This document shows, piece by piece, positions 47,297 to 56,280 of a stretch of DNA of 64,000 nt (positions are counted from its first letter, which is position 1; every line of letters begins with the position of its first letter). A model generated the notes under the pieces. It saw only the letters and a list, made by a program, of their open reading frames with translations. It did no database searches and was not told the DNA's origin. The stretch comes from an uncultured Collinsella sp. (GTDB lineage Bacteria; Actinomycetota; Coriobacteriia; Coriobacteriales; Coriobacteriaceae). The position numbers were made by a program, and so were the translations under genes. The DNA is taken from positions 89,516-153,515 of the forward strand of contig CABRHS010000002.1 of the NCBI GenBank assembly GCA_902470815.1. The letters run 5' to 3'.

Positions 47297-48739
47297 CTAG
47301 TCCAAGTCCTCGCCGTTAGAGGCAATGACTTTCTTGTACCAGTAGAAGCTGTCCTTGCGAGAGCGATCAAAGGTGCCGTTGCCCTCGTCGTCGGCATCGA
47401 CATAGATGAAGCCGTAGCGCTTCTTCATCTCGCCAGTCGAGACGCTCACGAGATCGATGCACCCCCACGGCGTATAGCCGATGAGGTCCACGCCGTCGTC
47501 AACCGCCTTCCTCATCTCCTCGATGTGGCGGCGCAGATAATCAATGCGATACGAGTCGTGGATGGAACCGTCCTCCTCGACCGCGTCGACCGCACCGAGA
47601 CCGTTTTCGGTGATCATGACAGGAACACGATACCGGTCGTACACCTTATTCAAGGTGTATCGCAGACCGACGGGGTCAATGGGCCAATCCCAGTCCGTCA
47701 GCTCGAGATACGGGTTACGGACGCCACCCATGATGTTGCCGCTCGTCTGGTCGGTGAACTCGTCTTCGCGAGTGGTCTGGCAAATGCTCTGATAGTAGGA
47801 GAACGTGTAGAAGTCGCTTGTTCCGGCCTTGAGGTCGGCGCGCTCCTCATCAGAAAGTTCAAGCTCGATACCGTGACGGCGGAAATACGTCCACGCGTAG
47901 TACGGGTACTCGCCACGCAGCATCACATCGGAGCACATGCAGTTGCGGTACAGGTCGTCTGCCTGGACCAACAACTGGTCCTCGGGGCAGCACGTGCGTG
48001 GGTATTGCGTGATATGGCAGATCATTGTGCCAAAATGGAAATCGGGGCTGATATCCCTGCCGGCCTTAACCGCCCGAGCAGACGCGATCATGATGTTATT
48101 TAGGGCATTAAGCCTCTCGTTAGGATAATCGGGCTGCTCGGTAAAGAACTCGGTCCCCTCATGGAAGATTCCGCCCTGACCGAATGCGCTCATGGGGAGC
48201 AGCATGTCGTTGACCTCATTGAACGGAAGCCAGTATCTCACCGTATCGCGGTAGCGCCTAAAAACCGTGGTGGCATAGCGCACGTACAGCCAGATAACCT
48301 CCTTGTTTCTCCAACCGCTATATGACGTAACGAGATTCAAGGGCATCTCACTGTGGGACAAGGTCACAACCGGCTCGATTCCGTGGCCACGTAGCGCGCT
48401 GAGGAGCTTGTCATAGTAAGCAAGACCCGCCTCATTCGGCTCGTCATCGTCTCCGTTGGGGAAAATGCGGCTCCAGTCAATCGAGAAGCGGTACGCCTTG
48501 AAACCCATCTCGGAGAAAAGTTCGATATCCTCCTCGAATCGACGGTAGCAATCAGAGCCCCACTCAGAGGGATACACATACGCGCCATCTCGATTGAGGC
48601 ATATGCGGCGCGGCTTTGTGTGGGAGCCGCTTGTCACGACATCGGAAACGCTGAGCCCTTTACCGTCAACATCAAACGAGCCTTCACACTGATTGGCGGA
48701 GGTTGCACCACCCCACAAAAATCCCTCTTTGAATCCCAT
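47297..48739 (-). CDS. 6-phospho-beta-glucosidase (GH1)
   Basis: 480 residues from ATG 48739, with GAGGAG eight bases upstream and five bases after the EIIBC stop codon. GH1 signatures: FLWGGATSANQCEG at the N-terminus; the acid/base Glu175 in LPFNEVND; the nucleophile Glu in MITENGLGA; and the C-terminal KKRYGFIYVD. The S-x-x-x-x-x-K-x-x-Y phosphate-binding pattern (RKDSFYWYKKVI region) supports a 6-phospho substrate. It cleaves phospho-beta-glucosides (cellobiose, arbutin, salicin types) imported by the adjacent PTS. Confidence 0.92.
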   Translation of the reverse strand: MGFKEGFLWGGATSANQCEGSFDVDGKGLSVSDVVTSGSHTKPRRICLNRDGAYVYPSEWGSDCYRRFEEDIELFSEMGFKAYRFSIDWSRIFPNGDDDEPNEAGLAYYDKLLSALRGHGIEPVVTLSHSEMPLNLVTSYSGWRNKEVIWLYVRYATTVFRRYRDTVRYWLPFNEVNDMLLPMSAFGQGGIFHEGTEFFTEQPDYPNERLNALNNIMIASARAVKAGRDISPDFHFGTMICHITQYPRTCCPEDQLLVQADDLYRNCMCSDVMLRGEYPYYAWTYFRRHGIELELSDEERADLKAGTSDFYTFSYYQSICQTTREDEFTDQTSGNIMGGVRNPYLELTDWDWPIDPVGLRYTLNKVYDRYRVPVMITENGLGAVDAVEEDGSIHDSYRIDYLRRHIEEMRKAVDDGVDLIGYTPWGCIDLVSVSTGEMKKRYGFIYVDADDEGNGTFDRSRKDSFYWYKKVIASNGEDLD

Positions 48740-48743
48740 CGCA

Positions 48744-50123
48744 CTACTCCTCGTCATCAAACTTGAGCAGATGCATCACGATAATCGCAACGACCATGGC
48801 GAGGCATACGCCAATCATGTAATACGGGAACGTCTCGGTCATAGCGAGCGGCAGCGTTCCGAAAGGAACGAAGCCAAAAGACAGGTACTGAACCGTGAAC
48901 ATGCCCATAACAACGCCACCGGCCGCACCGCCTACCATAGTCGCGATCATCGCCTTGCGATATTTGGCAATTAAACCGAAGAACACAGGCTCGGTAACGC
49001 CAATGAGGGCAGTGACACCCGTGGACGAACCAATGGACTTGACGTTCTGGTTCTTGGCTTTGAAGAAAATATACAGGGCGACGGCCGCCATCGCGGCGTT
49101 GGATGCCGCAGTGCAGGGATAGATGAAATCGTATCCGAGAGTCGCCAGATTCTGAACGGTAATGGGTGACATAGCGACCTGCATGCCAGTTGCGAGCATG
49201 AAGGGGTACACTGCGGCGCAAAGCGCGCCACCAACAGGTCCGAGCGTGGTATACAACCACAGGATACCTTCGGCCACAAAGGTGCCGAGGAAATTGCCCG
49301 CAGGGGCAAGCAGAGCGAAGCCGATAATCGCCGCAACGAGGAAAGTAGCGAACGGAGTGACGATAATATCAACCATCGCGGGAACAACCTTCTTGCAGGC
49401 GCGCTCTATCCAAGACGCGACGTACACGGTAAGAATCGCGGGGACAACCGTGGAGGAGTAGTTCGCGAAAGTAATGGGGATCATGCCGAAAAGCTGAATC
49501 TCCTGTCCGGCCATTCCGACAAAAGTGGGATGAATCAACACGGCACCAAGAGCCGCCGCAACATACGGATTGCACTTGAAGCGCTTGCCCGCCGAGAAAG
49601 CGATGAGGACCGGCATGAAGTAAAACGCAGTGTTAGCGCACGTGTAGAAAAAGTTATATTCAACCGAGTCTGCGCTGATCAAGCCGAAGGTCTGAATTGA
49701 ATACAAAACGCCCTGCAGCAAGCCGCACGAAACGATTGCCGGAATAAACGGGGCGAAGATTCCCGACAGCGTATCGAAGAACAGGTCGAAAAGATAACGA
49801 GGAGAGAAGTCCCTTTTCCCCGTCAAATGCGCGTCAAGATTCTCGTCGATCGCGTCTTCGCGAGAAAGACCCGAGCAATCGCAAATCGCAGCGTAGACCT
49901 CCCCCACCTGCTGCCCGATGATGACCTGGAGTTGATCACCCGACCACTGCGTGCCAATCACACCAGCAATCTGCTCGATCTCCTCCTTTTTCACCAGCCC
50001 CTTATCCTTGACGTTAAAACGCAGGCGCGTAACGCAATGAGTGAAGTAACTGATGTTGTCCTTGCCGCCGACGAGACCGACGATCTTGTCGGCAAGCTCG
50101 GCGTACTTGTCTTTCGAAGCCAT
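48744..50123 (-). CDS. PTS beta-glucoside transporter, EIIBC
   Basis: 459 residues from ATG 50123 (GAGGGAG site). N-terminal EIIB with the phosphorylated Cys30 in YFTHCVTRLRF; then EIIC with ten or so membrane helices (about 100-459), including HPTFVGMAG and GVTEPVFFGLIAKYRKAM. No EIIA domain, so phosphate must come from an EIIA-Glc encoded elsewhere. It imports and phosphorylates aryl-beta-glucosides. Its codon use is less GC-biased than the housekeeping genes. Middle gene of licT-EIIBC-bglA. Confidence 0.92.
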   Translation of the reverse strand: MASKDKYAELADKIVGLVGGKDNISYFTHCVTRLRFNVKDKGLVKKEEIEQIAGVIGTQWSGDQLQVIIGQQVGEVYAAICDCSGLSREDAIDENLDAHLTGKRDFSPRYLFDLFFDTLSGIFAPFIPAIVSCGLLQGVLYSIQTFGLISADSVEYNFFYTCANTAFYFMPVLIAFSAGKRFKCNPYVAAALGAVLIHPTFVGMAGQEIQLFGMIPITFANYSSTVVPAILTVYVASWIERACKKVVPAMVDIIVTPFATFLVAAIIGFALLAPAGNFLGTFVAEGILWLYTTLGPVGGALCAAVYPFMLATGMQVAMSPITVQNLATLGYDFIYPCTAASNAAMAAVALYIFFKAKNQNVKSIGSSTGVTALIGVTEPVFFGLIAKYRKAMIATMVGGAAGGVVMGMFTVQYLSFGFVPFGTLPLAMTETFPYYMIGVCLAMVVAIIVMHLLKFDDEE

Positions 50124-50211
50124 GACGAGCTCCCTCGTTCGAAACCTCGGGTTCACGCCGCATGCAGCGGCGCGCCACGGGCCGCCATGGGGCAGCCCGC
50201 CGGACTGCCAT

Positions 50212-51051
50212 CTAGCGGTCCGTCCCTTTGATGCAAATCCTGCTTACATGAATCACGAGATAGAGCTTCTCCTCATCGGTAAGCTCCGCTCCCCACGTCT
50301 CGCCAATATGAGTGGCGATTTTCTCCACGCATTTCACGCCCTCGGGAAACTGATCCCCTATTCCCTGGTAACCGTTCAGCCCTTCGGCAGGCAGCGCCTT
50401 GCCACCATGGATGCGCGCGAAGAGATAGTGCAGGTGCGTTGCATAACGCGAAAACGCGAACGAGGCACGATCCACCGACACGGCGAAGTGATTCTCCACG
50501 ATCTCAGTGATGTCCTCGAGCATATCCTCGTCTCGCTGCGCCGCCGCAAGTTCCTCCTCCGTCGCTGCCCCCACGCGCGCATTCACGAAGCTCATGGCAA
50601 TCCCAGCGGCCTCATCGTCATGCAGACCGACCTTGAACTCGCGACGGATCCGGCGTACGAGCTGGCGCCCCAGGCGATACTCATCCGGATAATTCTGCTC
50701 GACATCGTAGGCCAACGGCATGCGCACGCGGATGTGCTGCTCCGCACGTTTGATTGCAAATGCGATATGGTCCGCCAGAGTGAACGTGAAATTGGGGCTC
50801 ATCTGGTATGAGAGCTGTCCGCGCGCCCTATCAGCCGCCGCAGCAGCAAAAACAAGCACGTCCTGTGGAATGTCCTTTACGCCCTCGAGCTGTCGCTCGT
50901 CCACACTGTAATACGTGTGCGAAACACTTGAGAGCTCGATCTCTCGCGGCATCTTGCCATAACCGATGCCCTTGCCCATGGCGATGCACTCGGCGCCGGT
51001 GCTGTCTATGCACACTGCGATGTTGTTATTGATGCTGCGAATGGCCCGCAT
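50212..51051 (-). CDS. licT: BglG/LicT-family transcriptional antiterminator
   Basis: 279 residues, ATG 51051 behind GGAAGGAGG. The N-terminal CAT RNA-binding domain (1-~57; INNNIAVC and ECIAMGKGIGY) is followed by PRD1 (~65-165) and PRD2 (~170-279). Conserved regulatory histidines are His95 (LADHI), His206 (ATHLH) and His268 (VIHVSR). The second PRD1 position, normally His in I-A-L-H-F-V-N-A, is Ser154 here. It binds the RAT site in its own leader (51161-51187) and prevents termination when the inducing sugar is present. Confidence 0.93.
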   Translation of the reverse strand: MRAIRSINNNIAVCIDSTGAECIAMGKGIGYGKMPREIELSSVSHTYYSVDERQLEGVKDIPQDVLVFAAAAADRARGQLSYQMSPNFTFTLADHIAFAIKRAEQHIRVRMPLAYDVEQNYPDEYRLGRQLVRRIRREFKVGLHDDEAAGIAMSFVNARVGAATEEELAAAQRDEDMLEDITEIVENHFAVSVDRASFAFSRYATHLHYLFARIHGGKALPAEGLNGYQGIGDQFPEGVKCVEKIATHIGETWGAELTDEEKLYLVIHVSRICIKGTDR

Positions 51052-51109
51052 ACCAGCCTCCTTCCAATCCTCGGTTGCAATGAGCCGGCATCATTTCTAC
51101 GTACGCTCA

Positions 51110-51179
51110 AAATGAAAAACCCTCCGAAGCCACCGCGCCGCGCTTTCGCTTGGCAAATACGGTGCACGCCTCGAAGAGT
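51110..51179 (-). terminator. Intrinsic terminator in the licT leader
   Basis: The reverse-strand arm ACTCTTCGAGGCgtgCACCG (51160-51179) pairs with CGGTGGCTTCGGAGGGT (51119-51135), using three G-U pairs and one bulge, followed by TTTTTCATTTT. Its 5' arm overlaps the RAT, the classic BglG/LicT arrangement. Confidence 0.8.
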
Positions 51180-51187
51180 AACGTCCC
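51161..51187 (-). promoter_or_regulatory. RAT (ribonucleic antiterminator) site
   Basis: On the reverse strand the 27-mer begins GGGACGTTACTC and ends GAGGCGTGCACC around a TTC loop. It matches the RAT layout GG-x-x-x-GTTACTG ... CAGGC-x-x-x-ACC. Closing GG/CC pairs, a CTC/GAG stem and asymmetric internal loops are as expected for binding a LicT CAT dimer. Confidence 0.75.
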
Positions 51188-51256
51188 GACCCCATATGCA
51201 ACTGTAAGCAGGTGCTCGGTGCAGGCCCAATACAGGTAACCTCTCGAACTTATTCG

Positions 51257-51262
51257 ATTATA
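51257..51262 (-). promoter_or_regulatory. -10 box of the licT operon
   Basis: Perfect TATAAT on the reverse strand ~205 bases before licT, leaving a leader that contains the RAT and terminator. No good -35; activation by another factor is possible. Confidence 0.55.
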
Positions 51263-51572
51263 GGACAGCCCCGCAAAGCGATGCCCCTCGTGTTTCACAA
51301 TTTGATGAACGGTTGATTCTGCCCTGCGAGTGGGAGGCCGAATTAACGTCATCCCCCTAACTCGAAACAGGCGCCTCCGAAATTGAAACAACCGCCTTCG
51401 CGTCGACGCCCCTCGCCGTTGGCGGCGGCTTACCGGCATTCGGCCGATTGGATATGGCGCGGATAAACGACAGGCGTAGCATAGTTTGTTGACACTTCGT
51501 CTATAAGCATCGCCGTCGGATGAGCTTCTAACGAGCGCGCCCGATGGCGGCATCTGACAGGAGAGCACCGTC
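51263..51572. other. Intergenic region between the licT promoter and the GlpA-like gene
   Basis: No gene supported. It holds a degenerate 21-bp duplication (51359-51379 and 51380-51400, about 15 of 21 matching) and a TTGACA at 51488-51493 without a well-placed -10. CAGGAGAGCACCGTC provides the ribosome site of the next gene. Confidence 0.5.
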
Positions 51573-53063
51573 ATGGCAGACAGCTACGATATCGCCATCG
51601 TGGGCGCGGGCATCACCGGTTGCGCCATCGCGCGCCAACTCGCGCGCTACGAGCAGTCGATTTGCGTCATCGAGGCGGACAACGACATCGCGCTCGGAGC
51701 GTCGAAGGCAAACGGCGGCCTGGTCCACGCAGGGTACGACCCGGCACCGGGAACGATGAAGGCCCGCGTGAACGCCCGCGGCTGCGAGCTCTACTCGCGC
51801 TGGTCGGACGAGCTCGGCTTCCTCTTCCGCCGGACTGGCTCGATGGTCCTCGGCTTCTCCGATGAAGAGCGGGCCACCCTCGAGAGGCTCATGGCCAACG
51901 GCTCCGTCAACGGCGTGCCCGAACTCGAGATCGTCGACGCCGGGCGCATACGCGAACTCGAGCCCCGCGCGAACGAGCAGGCAACCTGCGCGCTCTGGTG
52001 CCCCTCGACAGGCTACGTGGACCCATTCGAGGTCGCGATCGCGTGCGCCGAGAACGCCGCCGCCAACGGAGCGACGTTCCTGCGCGGCGCACCCGTCCAG
52101 GCCATCGACGTGCTGCTGTCAAACGCCCCCATGCAGGTGGGGCGCACCGGGATCTCGGAGCAGCCGGCGCGGTTCGCCATACACACGTCCAAGGGGACCG
52201 TCCGGTCCCGCGTGCTGATCAACGCCGCGGGCAACGGCGCGGCGGCGATCTCCCGCATGGCGGGCGCCGAGGAGTTCCGCATCGCCTGGCGCCAGGGCAA
52301 CATCGCCGTGCTCGACAAGGAGCCCCGCGCGATCATGCCGCTCTACCCCGTCCCCACCCCTGTTTCCAAGGGCGTCATCGTGACAGGCACGGTGCACGAC
52401 AACACGGTCATCACCGCCACGGCGGCGATGCGCGACCCGGACGACGTCGACACGTACGCCGCCGACGTCGACGCGCTGCTCACGGGCGCACGGAAACTCG
52501 TTCCCGACCTGGACACGCGCCGGATCGTGCGCACCTTCGCGGGCGGCAGGGCCGTCATCGAGGGCCTCAACGACTTCCTCATCGGCCCGTCGGCAAAAGT
52601 GCCCGGGCTGTTCCACGCCGCGGGCATCCAGTCTCCCGGCGTCGCGAGCGCGCCGGCCGTCGCCGAGCTCATGGACCGCATCTTGCTCCAGGCGGGCATC
52701 CCTCTGACCGAGCGCCCGGATTGGCAGCCCGTGCGCCACGCCCCCGCCGACTTCGACCGCTCCCCCATCGAGCAGCAGGAACGCCTCATCGAGGCGGACC
52801 CCGCCTGGGGACGCATCGTCTGCCGCTGCGAAACGGTCCCCGAGGCCGAGATCGTGGCCGCGATCCATCGGGTGCCAGGAGCCGTCTCGGTGGAGGGGGT
52901 CAAGCGCAGGTGCCGCGCGGGCATGGGCCGCTGCCAGAGCGGGTTCTGCCAGAGCCGCGTGGTGCGCATCCTCGCGCGCGAGCTCGGATGCGGCCCCGAG
53001 GACGTCTTGCTCGAGGACCGCGGCTCGTGGATTGTCGACGGCAGGCTCAAGGAGGGCCGATAA
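51573..53063 (+). CDS. GlpA-like FAD-dependent oxidoreductase with [2Fe-2S] BFD domain
   Basis: 496 residues. Rossmann FAD motif IVGAGITGCAIARQL at the start and ASKANGGLVHAGYD (flavin contact) near 44. The DAO-type fold ends with GRAVIEGLNDFLIGPS and GIQSPGVASAPAVAE. The C-terminal BFD-like domain has CRCETVPEAEI and CRAGMGRCQSGFC, four cysteines for a [2Fe-2S] cluster. This is the GlpA-type (anaerobic glycerol-3-phosphate dehydrogenase) large-subunit architecture, but without glpK or glpF nearby the substrate is uncertain. Three bases before the next gene. Confidence 0.85.
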   Translation: MADSYDIAIVGAGITGCAIARQLARYEQSICVIEADNDIALGASKANGGLVHAGYDPAPGTMKARVNARGCELYSRWSDELGFLFRRTGSMVLGFSDEERATLERLMANGSVNGVPELEIVDAGRIRELEPRANEQATCALWCPSTGYVDPFEVAIACAENAAANGATFLRGAPVQAIDVLLSNAPMQVGRTGISEQPARFAIHTSKGTVRSRVLINAAGNGAAAISRMAGAEEFRIAWRQGNIAVLDKEPRAIMPLYPVPTPVSKGVIVTGTVHDNTVITATAAMRDPDDVDTYAADVDALLTGARKLVPDLDTRRIVRTFAGGRAVIEGLNDFLIGPSAKVPGLFHAAGIQSPGVASAPAVAELMDRILLQAGIPLTERPDWQPVRHAPADFDRSPIEQQERLIEADPAWGRIVCRCETVPEAEIVAAIHRVPGAVSVEGVKRRCRAGMGRCQSGFCQSRVVRILARELGCGPEDVLLEDRGSWIVDGRLKEGR

Positions 53064-53065
53064 CG

Positions 53066-54421
53066 ATGAGGAACGATATTCCTACGCGCGAATTCGACGT
53101 CGTGGTGATCGGCGGCGGCCCCGCCGGCATGGGAGCCGCGCTCTCGGCGCGCGAGGCGGGTGCGACGGTCGCCATCGTCGAGCGCAATGAGCACCTGGGC
53201 GGCATCCTGCGCCAGTGCATCCATCCGGGCTTCGGCCTGACGCACTTCAAAGAGGAGCTCACCGGCCCAGAGTACGCGCAGCGCTTCATCGACCGGGTGG
53301 CGGAAACCGACATAGAGGTCATGCTCGGCTGCATGGTGCTCGCGATCGATGAGGAGCCCGGATCGGCCCCCTCGCGGGAAGATGCGCACGTCGCTCCCGC
53401 TCCGTGGACGCCCCACACGGTCACCGTCATGGGAGAATCCGGCATGGCCGTGCTCGCCTGCCGTTCCATCGTGCTCGCCATGGGCTGCCGCGAACGCACG
53501 CGCTCCGAGATCAAGATTCCCGGCAGCCGCCCCGCGGGCGTGTACACCGCGGGACTGGCGCAGCGCTACATCAACATCGAGAACCTGCGCCCTTGCAAGC
53601 GGGCCGTCATCCTCGGCTCCGGCGACATCGGCCTCATCATGGCCCGCCGCTGCGCGCTCGAGGGCATCGAAGTCGAGGGCGTCTACGAACTCATGCCGTA
53701 CGCGAACGGCCTGCATCGCAACGTCAAGAACTGCCTCGAGGACTTCGGCATCCCGCTGCACCTGTCCACCACCGTCACCCGCGTGATCGGGCGCGATCGC
53801 GTGGAGGCCGTCGAGGTTTCCCGCGTCGACGAGCACCTCTCGCCCATCCCCGGCACGCAACGCATGGTCCCCTGCGATGCGCTCCTGCTGTCCGTGGGCC
53901 TGATCCCGGAGAACGAGATCGCCCGCGCGGCCGGAGTCGAGCTCGACCCGCGCACCCGAGGCGCACGCGTGGACCAGGACCTGCAAACGTCCGTCTCGGG
54001 CATCTTCTCGTGCGGCAACGTGCTGCACGTTCACGACCTCGCCGACAACGTGACGGCAGAGGCGGAGCGCGCCGGCGCGGCGGCGGCCGCACACGCCCTG
54101 AAGGGGCCGGCCTGTGGCGCGCGAGACGGGGGCGAAGCGGAGGCCGGGCACATGGAGCTCCCCGTGGCTGCGGGCGGCCTGGCGGGCTACGTGGTGCCGT
54201 CGCGGCTGACCCGAGCTGCGGGCACAAAGCTGTTCTTCCGCGTGCAGAGACCCGTCGACACCGCGCACCTCGTCATCACATGCGACGACGAGGTCCTGTT
54301 CACCGGTAAACCGCGCGCCTTCAAGCCGAGCATCATGGAGTCCGCACCGCTCACCACCAAGATGATCGAGCGGGCGCACGGCACGGTGACCCTTTCCGTC
54401 GAACCCGTCGAGGAGATGTAG
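53066..54421 (+). CDS. NAD(P)/FAD-dependent oxidoreductase (GlpB-like partner)
   Basis: 451 residues from ATG 53066, three bases after the previous stop. FAD motif VVIGGGPAGMGAALSAREAG, GGILRQCIHPGFGL (redox-active-region homologue), second dinucleotide fold AVILGSGDIGLIMARRCAL, and C-terminal FSCGNVLHVHDLADNV for FAD. An extra C-terminal segment (~385-451) follows. In Firmicutes this protein is found between the GlpA-like oxidoreductase and DUF1667, so the three likely make one complex passing electrons from a hydroxy-acid or glycerol-3-phosphate to NAD or another carrier. Confidence 0.85.
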   Translation: MRNDIPTREFDVVVIGGGPAGMGAALSAREAGATVAIVERNEHLGGILRQCIHPGFGLTHFKEELTGPEYAQRFIDRVAETDIEVMLGCMVLAIDEEPGSAPSREDAHVAPAPWTPHTVTVMGESGMAVLACRSIVLAMGCRERTRSEIKIPGSRPAGVYTAGLAQRYINIENLRPCKRAVILGSGDIGLIMARRCALEGIEVEGVYELMPYANGLHRNVKNCLEDFGIPLHLSTTVTRVIGRDRVEAVEVSRVDEHLSPIPGTQRMVPCDALLLSVGLIPENEIARAAGVELDPRTRGARVDQDLQTSVSGIFSCGNVLHVHDLADNVTAEAERAGAAAAAHALKGPACGARDGGEAEAGHMELPVAAGGLAGYVVPSRLTRAAGTKLFFRVQRPVDTAHLVITCDDEVLFTGKPRAFKPSIMESAPLTTKMIERAHGTVTLSVEPVEEM

Positions 54422-54424
54422 ACC

Positions 54425-54841
54425 ATGGACGAGCCGAACAACGCCATGCAGGCACCCGTTACCGAGGTGAGGCACTTCCACTGCACCACCTGCCCCTCCG
54501 AATGCTCGCTGTCCGTCGAGGTCTCGATCGACGGCACGGGCGCGGCACGGGCGATCTCCGTGCAGGGCAACCGATGCAAGCGCGGCCGCATCTTCGCGGA
54601 GCAGGAGATCACCCGACCCATGCGCATCCTCGCCACGACGGTCGTGGTGGATGGTGGCGACGAGCGCCTGCTGCCCGTGCGCACCGCGCAGCCCATCCCC
54701 CGCGACCTCCACATGCGGGCCATGGAGGACATTCGCCATGCGCGCGTCACCGCCCCCGTCCGCATGGGCGATATCGTGATGAGCGACCTTTTGGGCACCG
54801 GCGTGGACCTGGTTGCCAGCATGGACGTCGCCGCCGTCTAG
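54425..54841 (+). CDS. DUF1667 Cys-rich protein
   Basis: 138 residues, ATG three bases after the preceding stop. Cys20, Cys23, Cys27 and Cys51 (CTTCPSECSL and GNRCKRGRIFA) are the DUF1667 ligand set, likely for an Fe-S cluster. EITRPMRILATTVVV and PVRTAQPIPRDLH are the other conserved blocks. It is always linked to the two oxidoreductases above in known genomes; probably the small electron-transfer subunit (inference). Confidence 0.85.
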   Translation: MDEPNNAMQAPVTEVRHFHCTTCPSECSLSVEVSIDGTGAARAISVQGNRCKRGRIFAEQEITRPMRILATTVVVDGGDERLLPVRTAQPIPRDLHMRAMEDIRHARVTAPVRMGDIVMSDLLGTGVDLVASMDVAAV

Positions 54842-54932
54842 GGGGCCGTAGCCGCGGGACGCGCGCGACGCAGCGCGGCAAAGCGCGGCGCGCGGCTCGA
54901 CGCGCCGGCATCCCCCCGGCCAGGCCATCTCG

Positions 54933-54966
54933 ACGGCCGCACGCGAACGCGACGTGCGGCCGTTTT
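54933..54966 (+). terminator. Intrinsic terminator of the oxidoreductase operon
   Basis: ACGGCCGCACG, nine-base loop, CGTGCGGCCGT then TTTT; 92 bases past the DUF1667 stop. Confidence 0.85.
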
Positions 54967-55050
54967 GCGTGTGCGAAAACCCTGAAGCTCAACTTTAAGG
55001 TGAGACTTGGACTATACTATGACGAGTTTGCTACCTAAGGCGGTTTGTAC

Positions 55051-56241
55051 ATGAGTCTGGATACGCGTCGCTCCCCTCGCATGCGCCCCGCGCGCATCGC
55101 GTGCACCATCGGCCTCGCCGGCGTCATCGCCCTGGGCGGGGCGGCACCCGTCCCCACCCTCTCCCTCGCGACCGCGCATGCCGCGACGCCCTCCACCCGC
55201 GCCGAGCTCAAGCGCCTCCAAAGCCGGGTTTCGAGCGCGGCGGCGACGTACGCCGAGGCGACCGCGAAGGCAGGTGAGCTCAACGCGCAGGTGGCAGCCA
55301 TCGCCGACGAGATCATCCATATCGAGCAGGAGCTGCTCCCCGCCCGCCAGAGGCGTGCCGCAGAGGCGGCGAGCGACCTCTACAAGACCCATTCCTCGAA
55401 CGGCGGCGCGATCAGCCTCCTGCTGAACGCCGGGTCATTCGCGGACTTCATCAACCTCACCAAGTACCTGGGCACCGTCCAGAGCGCGAACGTCTCGGCC
55501 CTCAACGAGCTCAACGACCTCGAGGACCAGCTGAACGGCAAGCTGGACGAGCTGGGGCGTGCGAAGGACCAGGCCGATGCCGAGCTCTCCCGCGCGGCCC
55601 AGGCGCTCGGCGACGCTCAAGGCGCCGCCGCGCAGATCCAGGCAAAGGCGAATGCCGAGGACGCTGCGGAGGCGGAGATCGCGCGGCAGGCCGCCGAGCA
55701 GGCGGCTCAGCTCCAAGCCCAGCAAAACGCGAACCAGGGCAACGGCGGCGCGACCCAGACGCCCCCCGAGGGCGGATCCCAAAACGCCGGCGACTCGAAC
55801 CAGGGGCAACATGGCGGCTCCTCCAGCGGTGACTCCCATGCGGGCGGCGCAACGAGCGGCAACGGAAATGCAAGCGGCAACGCGGGCGGCGGGACGAGCA
55901 GCGGCACGGGCGGCGGCAATTCGAATAACGACGGCGGAGGCGACACCACGGGCAGCTGGAAGACGGGCGTCGCATCGTACTACGGTATCGGGGACGGCTT
56001 CATGGGGGGCACCACCGCCAACGGAGAGACCGTCACCGAGACCTCCATGGGCATCGCAATGCTGAACGTGCCCTTCGGGACGCGCGTCGAGATACGCTAC
56101 GGCGGACGCTCGGTCATCGCCTACGTGAACGACCGCGGCCCCTACGCCCACGGCCGCGTCATCGACATGCAGCCCGCCGTCGCCCGAGCGCTCAACTTCC
56201 TGAGCGTGGGCGTTGGAACGGTGCAGTACCGGTTCCTGTAA
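55051..56241 (+). CDS. Secreted coiled-coil protein with RlpA (double-psi barrel) domain
   Basis: 396 residues from ATG 55051 (AAGGCGG upstream; TTG 55045 is a possible alternative). Signal peptide 1-44, likely cut after A-H-A. Coiled coil of the PcsB/CwlO type (about 50-215), including SLLLNAGSFADFINLTKYLGTV, then a Gly/Ser/Asn-rich linker (about 220-300) and a C-terminal RlpA-like DPBB domain beginning GVASYYG with NDRGPYAHGRVIDM. RlpA domains bind or cleave denuded glycan strands. The coiled coil resembles cell-wall hydrolase regulators, so a division or wall-remodelling role is likely. -10 box TATACT near 55013. Confidence 0.88.
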   Translation: MSLDTRRSPRMRPARIACTIGLAGVIALGGAAPVPTLSLATAHAATPSTRAELKRLQSRVSSAAATYAEATAKAGELNAQVAAIADEIIHIEQELLPARQRRAAEAASDLYKTHSSNGGAISLLLNAGSFADFINLTKYLGTVQSANVSALNELNDLEDQLNGKLDELGRAKDQADAELSRAAQALGDAQGAAAQIQAKANAEDAAEAEIARQAAEQAAQLQAQQNANQGNGGATQTPPEGGSQNAGDSNQGQHGGSSSGDSHAGGATSGNGNASGNAGGGTSSGTGGGNSNNDGGGDTTGSWKTGVASYYGIGDGFMGGTTANGETVTETSMGIAMLNVPFGTRVEIRYGGRSVIAYVNDRGPYAHGRVIDMQPAVARALNFLSVGVGTVQYRFL

Positions 56242-56280
56242 ATCAACGTCCCACGGCGTCACAGCCCTACGCGAGGTCCC

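Noticed and set aside
51107..51574. 155-codon reverse frame between licT and the GlpA-like gene
   Set aside because: Runs through the licT promoter, RAT and terminator; Arg/Ser-rich shadow-like composition and no family resemblance.
55700..55940. Apparent repeats in the Gly/Ser/Asn linker of the RlpA protein
   Set aside because: Codon-level low complexity of a flexible linker, not a DNA repeat element.
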